Part shown: piece after piece, positions 58,606 through 64,000 of the stretch
Layout: every line of letters starts with the position of its first letter
Position numbering within the stretch: position 1 is the stretch's first letter
Assembly: GCA_963792075.1 (NCBI GenBank)
Contig: CAWBUW010000007.1
Coordinates: 620,001-684,000, forward strand
DNA length: 64,000 nucleotides
Reading direction: 5' to 3'
DNA from: CAWBUW01 sp963792075
GTDB lineage: Bacteria; Chloroflexota; Anaerolineae; Anaerolineales; UBA4823
Program-made: the position numbers and the translations under genes
Notes under the pieces: generated by a model
Seen by the model: the letters and a program-made list of their open reading frames with translations, nothing else
The model's database searches: none
Told to the model about the DNA's origin: nothing

Positions 58606-59475
58606 TCAGCCAGGAACATCTTCGGGGATAACATCCGATGTTTCGAATGGAAAATCGCTTTCTGGTGCACCAATTCCGGGCACAGTTTCTTGCACCGGCC
58701 GGGCAAAAATCAGGTACCCCGTATGGGCAACCATACGGTCTGTTGGGCGCAGGCGGGAAGGCGCAATTTTATAATAACGCAAAAGCAACTCACAAACTTC
58801 GATGAAGGCAAAGCGTTCATGGTGCAAGGTGGAAATCAAACGAGAGACCTGGTTCATGGTTGGCTGGAGCGAGCCAAAGAAACCACCCAGTTTCAGAGCC
58901 TGGCGCGCTTGTAGAATGTAATCATAGGGGTTAGCCACATCCAGGAAGAGAGCATCAACATTGGTTTCATCGAAACCTTCCTGAATGTTGCGGAGTTTGA
59001 AAGTGACGCGTTCTGCAAGACCGACCCGCTCCAGGTTCTTCAGGGCCAGCGCTTGCATGGCAGGCCGGTTATCATAAGAAATAACGCTGCCCGTTGGACC
59101 GACAGCGAACGCTAAGGCTGTGGTAAGGGAGCCAGACCCTGTCCCTGCTTCCAGAACGATTTTACCGGGGCCAATGCCCATATTGACGAGAATAAAACCG
59201 ATTTCTTTAGGGTAAATGATTTGTGTATTGCGCTTAATCTCGAGCAGGATGTCTGCCAGGGAAGGCTGGAGGATCACATAGGGGCTGCCTAAATGGCTGA
59301 GGACTTTGCTACCCCAGGGGAGCCCAATCAGGTCGTCGTGTTTGAGCACACCCCGGTGCGTTTGCATCTGATTCCCAGGCGTAAGCCGGACCATGTAACG
59401 TTTGTTTTGAGCGCTGACCAATAAAGCTACATCGCCCTCGAGAGTTGTTGAAGATGCGTAGTTCAAATTCACCAT
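58606..59475 (-). CDS. trmI: tRNA (adenine-58-N1)-methyltransferase TrmI
   Basis: The 289 aa protein has an N-terminal beta domain (1-75) and a Rossmann methyltransferase core with motif I VLEAGTGSGSLTTALA, the acidic VISYDNR and catalytic-loop region ALFLDVANPYDY, matching TrmI. It methylates A58 (and in some species A57) in the T-loop of tRNAs. A TATAAT on the minus strand about 55 nt upstream (59531-59536) gives it a short leader without a clear Shine-Dalgarno. The C-terminal 30 residues are acidic and proline-rich. Confidence 0.9.
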   Translation of the reverse strand: MVNLNYASSTTLEGDVALLVSAQNKRYMVRLTPGNQMQTHRGVLKHDDLIGLPWGSKVLSHLGSPYVILQPSLADILLEIKRNTQIIYPKEIGFILVNMGIGPGKIVLEAGTGSGSLTTALAFAVGPTGSVISYDNRPAMQALALKNLERVGLAERVTFKLRNIQEGFDETNVDALFLDVANPYDYILQARQALKLGGFFGSLQPTMNQVSRLISTLHHERFAFIEVCELLLRYYKIAPSRLRPTDRMVAHTGYLIFARPVQETVPGIGAPESDFPFETSDVIPEDVPG

Positions 59476-59539
59476 TCATTTCTGTCTGGGTTGTCTCTTG
59501 GGCTTCTACTGCCCGAGTCATCAGACGAATTATTATACT

Positions 59540-59625
59540 GGGAGCACTCAAAAGTTGTTGAATTTGGTGGTGTGTGTGCATGCGGCGTACGCCGCATGCA
59601 CACACACCACCAACAACATTTTAGC
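59540..59625. repeat. Palindrome family copy D
   Basis: The core 59566-59611 is a 46 bp perfect loop-free palindrome with the GCGGCGTACGCCGC centre. The left flank is identical to copy C over 21 bases, and the right flank has CAACAACATTTTAG as in copy A. It lies between the divergent trmI and cold-shock genes, in a 360 bp gene-free stretch (59476-59837). Confidence 0.85.
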
Positions 59626-59645
59626 GCCCATTATACTGTAAAACC

Positions 59646-59674
59646 TTGACGAATTTTGTTTTGCCTGATAAACT
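59646..59674 (+). promoter_or_regulatory. Promoter of the cold-shock gene
   Basis: TTGACG (59646-59651), 17 bp, TAAACT (59669-59674). The leader is about 155 nt long. Confidence 0.65.
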
Positions 59675-59721
59675 CCAATTCTATTGGTGGCACGTGTGTT
59701 CTTCCTGGAATTCGCTGAAGA

Positions 59722-59758
59722 CCGGTCTGAACAAGTGCGTCGTTCGGACGGTTTTTTT
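59722..59758 (+). terminator. Intrinsic terminator inside the cold-shock mRNA leader
   Basis: CCGGTCTGAAC and GTTCGGACGG pair across AAGTGCGTC with one bulge, followed by seven T residues. It lies about 80 nt before the ATG, so read-through must be regulated or partial. Confidence 0.7.
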
Positions 59759-59837
59759 ATTCCTGTAAAACGGTCTGGCAATTCAAGAGAGTCACTGTCA
59801 CCACAAGCAAAACTTTCAATTCAGGAGTTAGTACAAA

Positions 59838-60056
59838 ATGGAAGATCGTGAACGTGTATTAGGCAAGGTCAAATGGTTCAGCGCGAGCAAGGGCTACGGC
59901 TTCATCGAACGCCAGGATGGGCCGGATGTCTTTGTCCATTTCTCGGCAATCGAGATGGAAGGCTTCCGCACCTTGCAACAGGGCCAGGAAGTCGAATTCA
60001 CAATTGAACAAGGTCCGAAAGGTCTGCAGGCAGCCAAAGTCTCAACCCCCAGCTAA
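59838..60056 (+). CDS. Cold-shock protein (CspA family)
   Basis: The 72 aa single cold-shock domain has RNP1 KGYGFIERQ and RNP2 VFVHFSAI, and GKVKWFSASKGYG at the start. It is an RNA chaperone; CspA-type proteins can also act as transcription antiterminators. That is notable because its own leader contains an intrinsic terminator. AGGAG precedes the ATG at suitable distance. Confidence 0.95.
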   Translation: MEDRERVLGKVKWFSASKGYGFIERQDGPDVFVHFSAIEMEGFRTLQQGQEVEFTIEQGPKGLQAAKVSTPS

Positions 60057-60066
60057 ACACAATTTT

Positions 60067-60096
60067 CCCCCGCAAACCTGCGGGGGATTTCTTTTT
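60067..60096 (+). terminator. Terminator after the cold-shock gene
   Basis: CCCCCGCA and TGCGGGGG pair across AACC, followed by ATTTCTTTTT. Confidence 0.85.
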
Positions 60097-60116
60097 AATC
60101 CTGAGTAGTGGCCTGA

Positions 60117-60155
60117 GTAGTGGTTTGTGCGAGTGCAACTCGCACAAACCACTAC
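60117..60155. repeat. Perfect 18-bp-arm hairpin
   Basis: GTAGTGGTTTGTGCGAGT (60117-60134) and its exact complement (60138-60155) flank GCA. It probably terminates the minus-strand mnmA/membrane-protein transcript. Confidence 0.65.
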
Positions 60156-60161
60156 TTTTCT

Positions 60162-60437
60162 TTACTTTTCCTGGCGTTGTACTTCAACCAGGCTGAGCCA
60201 GTTGCCGATTGCTAATACAAGGAGGCTGATTACAGTGGCAGTCCCTAAGTGGAGGGGGCCTAGTTTGTCAAAGGACCAGCCCTGAAGCTCGGCCAGGAAA
60301 TTCCCGGCCCAAAAACCGGTCCAACCCAGGATCAGGTAAAGTAATAAACGGCCTGGTCCACCACCGCGCCACAGGTGAAAGGCTGCGCCATACAAAGTAG
60401 ATAGTACGATCCCTAGAATTAATGCGGGTATTGTCAT
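60162..60437 (-). CDS. Small membrane protein
   Basis: The 91 aa protein has three predicted membrane helices (about 2-18, 28-46 and 58-78). No family was recognised. ATG 60437 follows GAGGAA and lies 11 bp after the mnmA stop, so it is the last gene of that operon. The Gly-rich loop RGGGPGRLLLY separates the first two helices. Confidence 0.65.
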   Translation of the reverse strand: MTIPALILGIVLSTLYGAAFHLWRGGGPGRLLLYLILGWTGFWAGNFLAELQGWSFDKLGPLHLGTATVISLLVLAIGNWLSLVEVQRQEK

Positions 60438-60448
60438 AGCGTTGTTCC

Positions 60449-61522
60449 TCAAGCCTGTATGATACCACCTCCCAGGCATTCTTCGGCACCATAAATGACC
60501 GCTGCCTGGCCAGGAGTTATATCGCGTAACTGTTGGTCAAATTGGACGTGAATCTTCTGGGAAGGCAAGGGGGAAACAGTCGCCCATGCGGGAGCAGCTT
60601 TATAACGTATTTTGACCTGGGCACGAAAAGGATGGTCTGGTTGGATGCCAGAGATCCAGGTGACATCCGTGGCGATTAGCTGGTCTTTCCCCAATTCTTC
60701 TTCTCCACCGACAATCAAAGCATTTTGGGCGAGATCTTTCTCCAGAACATACAAAGGATTGGGGGCGGAGATGCCCAATCCTTTACGCTGCCCCAGGGTA
60801 TAAAAAGCCAGCCCAAAGTGTTCACCAAGGGCTTGTCCCTGGCGGTTTAGAATGGGTCCCGGTTGGCGGAGATGAGGCGCATTTCTCAGCAGGAAATTGC
60901 GATAGTCTTCATTGCCGAGAAAACACAGGTCCTGGCTCTCTGGTTGCTCGGCAACTGGTAAATTGAAGTCACGAGCCAATTGGCGAACTTCGGGTTTTGT
61001 ATAGCTGCTCAGGGGGAAAAGTGCATGCGAGAGCTGATCCTGATTGAGGATGTGTAATACATAGGATTGATCCTTATTCCCATCTTTTGCTTTAAATAGA
61101 CGGGTTGGACCTGATTTATCCCTGGTTAATTGAACGTAATGTCCAGTTGCCATATATTCTGCACCCAAAGAGCGGGCGCGATCTAGCAAGAATTTCCAGC
61201 GGACCTGGCGATTGCATACCAGGCAGGGGTTTGGGGTGCGTCCTTGCGCATAGCCGGAGATGAATTCAGAAACTACGGTCTGATAAAATACATCTTGCGC
61301 ATCGACTGCATAGAATGGGATCCCCAAGCGTGAAGCTACTCGTCGTGCCAAGGCCATAGCGTCTGGTGTGCAACAGCGATTATCTGCTTCACTCCCAGGC
61401 TCGCTCCATAAGCGCATCATCATCCCAATCACCTGGTATCCTTGTTGCACCAGGAGGGCCGCCGCGACGGAGCTATCTACTCCGCCGCTCATTGCTATAA
61501 CCACGCGTTGGTTGGGCGACAT
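60449..61522 (-). CDS. mnmA: MnmA, tRNA 2-thiouridylase
   Basis: The 357 aa enzyme has the PP-loop SGGVDSSVAAALL (11-23), the first catalytic Cys in TPNPCLVCNRQVRWKFLL and the second in ESQDLCFLG, and a C-terminal beta barrel. It transfers sulfur to U34 of Lys/Glu/Gln tRNAs. The start at 61522 lies 8 bp after the stop of the desulfurase gene, the natural sulfur donor. The longer open frame to 61648 overlaps that gene. Confidence 0.95.
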   Translation of the reverse strand: MSPNQRVVIAMSGGVDSSVAAALLVQQGYQVIGMMMRLWSEPGSEADNRCCTPDAMALARRVASRLGIPFYAVDAQDVFYQTVVSEFISGYAQGRTPNPCLVCNRQVRWKFLLDRARSLGAEYMATGHYVQLTRDKSGPTRLFKAKDGNKDQSYVLHILNQDQLSHALFPLSSYTKPEVRQLARDFNLPVAEQPESQDLCFLGNEDYRNFLLRNAPHLRQPGPILNRQGQALGEHFGLAFYTLGQRKGLGISAPNPLYVLEKDLAQNALIVGGEEELGKDQLIATDVTWISGIQPDHPFRAQVKIRYKAAPAWATVSPLPSQKIHVQFDQQLRDITPGQAAVIYGAEECLGGGIIQA

Positions 61523-61530
61523 CGTAAAGC

Positions 61531-62694
61531 TCAAATCCCGTTCGAGCGCTCGCTCTGGATCAGTGCAGGGAGGGCGTTCAAGAAGGCTTCTATCTGGGCA
61601 GGCGTAGTATCCTTGCCCAGGGTTACACGCAGAGACCCCAGCGCCCAATCTCGCGGGTAACCCAGGGTTGTGATGACACTGGATGGTTCGGGATCGCCCG
61701 TCTTACAAGCCGATCCCGAAGAACAAGCAAAGCCATTGACATCCAGGCGGACTAACAGATCGTTGCCGTTGATTCCGTGGAAAACGAAGCTGGCATGGTT
61801 GGGCAGCCGCTCTACGGGATGACCGGTCAATCTGACATCGGGGATCGTTTCAAGGATTTGACCGATCAACCGGTTGCGTAGGGGGATCACGTGGTTAATT
61901 CTTTCTGCCCGTTCTTCTTGCGCCAGCCGGAACGAGGTTGCTAAACCAACAATATAAGGCGTGTTCGATGTGCCCGCACGTAAACCGAACTCCTGGCCCC
62001 CGCCTGTCTGGATAGGAAAGATGGGCGTCCCTCGGCGAATGTATAAGGCGCCCACCCCTTTTGGCCCGTAAAATTTATGGGCGCCCAAAGAGAGCAAGTC
62101 GACGTTGAGCGCAGTAACGTCTACAGGTAAATAGGCGGCGGCTTGAACTGCATCCGTGTGAAAGGGGATGCCGCGTTGCTGGCAGATACTCCCAATTTCC
62201 ACGATCGGGTTGATCGTACCAATTTCGTTATTGGCATAAATAACCGAGACGATGGCAGTATCCGGTCGCAAACGAGCGGCCACAGTGGATGGGTCGACCA
62301 TCCCGTGTGAGTCTACAGGTAGAAATTCCACTTCAAAACCGTGAATTCGGGCCAATTGCATCGCTGTGTGGGATATCGCATGGTGTTCGACCGGGCCGAT
62401 GAGGATGTGGTTAGCGCCGCGCTGCTGCTTCGCAGCGAATGCAACCCCGCGCAGCGCCAAGTTATCACTTTCAGAGCCGCAAGAGGTAAAAACCACTTCA
62501 TTGTTCTGGCAATTCAGACCTTGGGACAGAGTCTCACGAGCGTTCTCAATAGCAGCTTCTGCTTGCTGGCCGAAAGCATGTATTGAGGATGGGTTGCCAT
62601 ATACCTGGCTGAAATAGGGCAGCATGGCTTCAAGCACGCGCGGATCAACCGGCGTAGATGCTGCGTAATCGAGATAAATCGGCAGTGTGCTCAT
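61531..62694 (-). CDS. IscS/NifS-type cysteine desulfurase paired with MnmA
   Basis: The 387 aa PLP enzyme is a group I desulfurase: LDYAASTPVDP at the start, PLP Lys in SLGAHKFYGPKG, and the catalytic Cys in SSGSACKTGDPEPS on a longer loop than in SufS. The desulfurase-mnmA order recalls Gram-positive YrvO-MnmA pairs, where the enzyme is dedicated to tRNA thiolation. The SUF operon has its own SufS, supporting a division of labour (inference). It overlaps the esterase gene by 4 nt. Confidence 0.93.
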   Translation of the reverse strand: MSTLPIYLDYAASTPVDPRVLEAMLPYFSQVYGNPSSIHAFGQQAEAAIENARETLSQGLNCQNNEVVFTSCGSESDNLALRGVAFAAKQQRGANHILIGPVEHHAISHTAMQLARIHGFEVEFLPVDSHGMVDPSTVAARLRPDTAIVSVIYANNEIGTINPIVEIGSICQQRGIPFHTDAVQAAAYLPVDVTALNVDLLSLGAHKFYGPKGVGALYIRRGTPIFPIQTGGGQEFGLRAGTSNTPYIVGLATSFRLAQEERAERINHVIPLRNRLIGQILETIPDVRLTGHPVERLPNHASFVFHGINGNDLLVRLDVNGFACSSGSACKTGDPEPSSVITTLGYPRDWALGSLRVTLGKDTTPAQIEAFLNALPALIQSERSNGI

Positions 62695-63431
62695 AGGTCC
62701 ACCTTTTCCAGAAAGTAAGGCAACATTTTACGCCACCACGGCCAATCGTGATTGACATCCTGTCCCCAAATATCAATCCATGCAGGGATTTCCCTCTCAG
62801 TCAGGATTTGTTGGAGTGTGAGGGTGTCCGAAAAACTCTCGTCTTCCCAGGCGCCCTGACCGGAACAGATCATAATCTTAGATCGGCGATATTGGTCGAG
62901 GTACCAGGGATCGTTCAGGTTTGAAAGGTACGCCAACGGCGAATTGAAATAGACGGTATCATCCATATAATCGCCAATAAAGTGATTGAGCTTGTACAGG
63001 CCACTGATGGCGATCAGTGAATCAAAAATATCAGGATGGCGGAAGAAGAAGTTCGCCGAGTGATATCCGCCCATGCTGACCCCCGTGGCAAGAAATTTTC
63101 GAGAAGAATTCGCACAATGGTTCTTGATAAAAGGGGTCACTTCCTGGGTAATATATCGGTCATAATCTTCGTGGCGGCGGGCGCGGTCAGCGGGGTGAGC
63201 ATTCCAGTTCGCCCAGGTTTGAGAGTCGAGACTGTCGACCGTAAAAATCTTAAACTTTCCTCCATCAATCATCCCCTGGCAAGCAGCTACCATACCAAAG
63301 TCTTCAAATTCATAGAAGCGCCCTGCCTGGGCAGGGAAAACCACGACCGGTTTTCCATAGTGCCCGTACACTTTCAATTCTATCTCGTGACCCAGGTTGG
63401 GGCTAAACCATTTATGATATTCAACGTGCAT
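62691..63431 (-). CDS. Esterase-family alpha/beta hydrolase
   Basis: The 246 aa protein resembles esterase D/enterochelin-esterase-like hydrolases. The nucleophile elbow is ATGVSMGGYHSANF (Ser in GVSMGG), with a downstream Asp region and a catalytic His in DVNHDWPWW. It has no signal peptide. AAAGAGAAC lies before the start; ATG 63431 is preferred over the adjacent TTG 63434. It overlaps the desulfurase gene by 4 nt. Substrate unknown. Confidence 0.85.
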   Translation of the reverse strand: MHVEYHKWFSPNLGHEIELKVYGHYGKPVVVFPAQAGRFYEFEDFGMVAACQGMIDGGKFKIFTVDSLDSQTWANWNAHPADRARRHEDYDRYITQEVTPFIKNHCANSSRKFLATGVSMGGYHSANFFFRHPDIFDSLIAISGLYKLNHFIGDYMDDTVYFNSPLAYLSNLNDPWYLDQYRRSKIMICSGQGAWEDESFSDTLTLQQILTEREIPAWIDIWGQDVNHDWPWWRKMLPYFLEKVDL

Positions 63432-63467
63432 CAAGTTCTCTTTCTAAGTTCGGGGAATAATGGAATT

Positions 63468-64000
63468 TTAAGCTGATTTTTGAATATAAGCAGCCATTGC
63501 CAGGATTTCACTCAGCTCCGGAGAGCGGACCAAAAAACCATAATCGCCCAACGCTCTGCTAAAAACACCACTGATCGGTTCATGAGAGCATAAATTTGCA
63601 CCTAACTCGTGCATAATTTGCTCCCGGCTGTACGCATAAGTCCGGTTGAATTTTCGGCCCACATAACAGCAGTGATAAGGACGCGAATATTGAACTGTGA
63701 AGCGATTATGAACCATAATGTGAGCCCACTCGGCGTAGATATCAATATCATTTGCAAAGTTAAACATATCCGTGGTCAACCCGCCAGGTGGTCGCATGTT
63801 TACTTCGAGGGCAACGATCTGGTTGTTTTTTGAAGAGCGGAAGAATTCGAAGTGGAAAAACCGCTCGCGAACCCGGAATGCCTTCAATGTACGCCGGCCG
63901 GCGTCCTCCAGGTCAGGTGGGATTTCCCGTAAAGAGTAATAGTAAACCAGGTCATCATTATTTACAATTTCCATAATACCCTGGCTGAATTGATGTGCGG
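63468..64000 (-). CDS. ATP-grasp family protein, C-terminal part (truncated by window edge)
   Basis: The reading frame is open from the window end to the stop at 63468, so at least about 177 residues of the C-terminal part are visible. The motif HFEFFR…IVALEVNMRPPGG matches the metal-binding Glu-x-Asn and Gly-rich end of ATP-grasp ligases of the carbamoyl-phosphate-synthase-like type. An in-frame ATG at 63974 exists, but the frame continues upstream in agreement with a longer protein. The ligated substrates are unknown. It lies 36 bp upstream of the esterase gene on the same strand. Confidence 0.75.
   Translation of the reverse strand, partial: AHQFSQGIMEIVNNDDLVYYYSLREIPPDLEDAGRRTLKAFRVRERFFHFEFFRSSKNNQIVALEVNMRPPGGLTTDMFNFANDIDIYAEWAHIMVHNRFTVQYSRPYHCCYVGRKFNRTYAYSREQIMHELGANLCSHEPISGVFSRALGDYGFLVRSPELSEILAMAAYIQKSA

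Overview
The window looks like chromosomal DNA of a Chloroflexota bacterium, most likely class Anaerolineae. This is inferred from the gene complement, a moderately GC-rich coding style, a secreted protein ending in a FLPIILR-type tail, and several genes whose -10 box sits 6-9 nt before the ATG, as in leaderless mRNAs. No rRNA, tRNA, prophage or CRISPR array was seen. Genes are tightly packed, with many 1-4 nt overlaps. Intergenic gaps are rich in long perfect palindromes.

Layout. 0.15-4.2 kb: a degenerate histidine-kinase-like protein, a SufR-type repressor with a MIP18/DUF59 protein, a YqeK-like HD hydrolase, an orphan baseplate-spike protein and a frameshifted LURP-one-like gene. 4.2-10.3 kb: a MITE-like element, then a SUF iron-sulfur operon (sufC-sufB-sufD-unknown 95 aa gene-sufS-sufU-Rieske protein). 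Its promoter shares a 16-base block with the sufR promoter. 10.4-17.2 kb (minus strand): a six-gene operon encoding a zinc-ribbon membrane protein, a DUF2207-type membrane protein with a C-terminal (Cys-Ala)n tail, a PqqD-radical SAM-SPASM protein, GalE, a second PqqD-radical-SAM-like protein lacking its cluster cysteines, and a methyltransferase. This is the best candidate for an undescribed peptide-tail modification system. The 3' end of the Cys-tail gene is tandemly duplicated between it and the maturase gene.

17.5-30.8 kb: a large secreted nuclease, then a phosphate/polyphosphate block (CHAD protein, ppk, pstB-pstA-pstC-pstS, and divergently a second pstB plus phoU). The two PstB proteins carry complementary defects that fit an asymmetric heterodimer. 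30.8-33.7 kb: glutaredoxin, secreted C39-like peptidase, a second MITE copy and a TadA/CpaF ATPase. 33.8-39.8 kb: an ABC-F protein followed by a heterodimeric ABC exporter, preceded by a 26-codon leader ORF and two mutually exclusive terminator hairpins, which together look like ribosome-mediated attenuation. 39.8-45.5 kb: a lipoprotein, a RIO-like kinase (also behind a short leader ORF and terminator), a membrane protein and a beta-mannosidase. 45.5-57 kb: secreted pullulanase, PP2C/SpoIIE phosphatase, YkgJ-type protein, HAD hydrolase, SUI1/YciH, a DUF4139 gene frameshifted in a GA tract, an MBL-fold protein and an RsmC-like methyltransferase. 57-64 kb: ribosomal protein L25 with a structured leader, Nudix hydrolase, TrmI, a cold-shock protein behind a leader terminator, MnmA with its own cysteine desulfurase, an esterase and a truncated ATP-grasp protein.

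Shared themes are iron-sulfur and sulfur chemistry (SUF; desulfurase-MnmA; radical SAM), phosphate and polyphosphate handling, and translation-linked regulation (three leader-terminator arrangements, an L25 leader and leaderless mRNAs). All functions are read from motifs by eye; no database search was possible.
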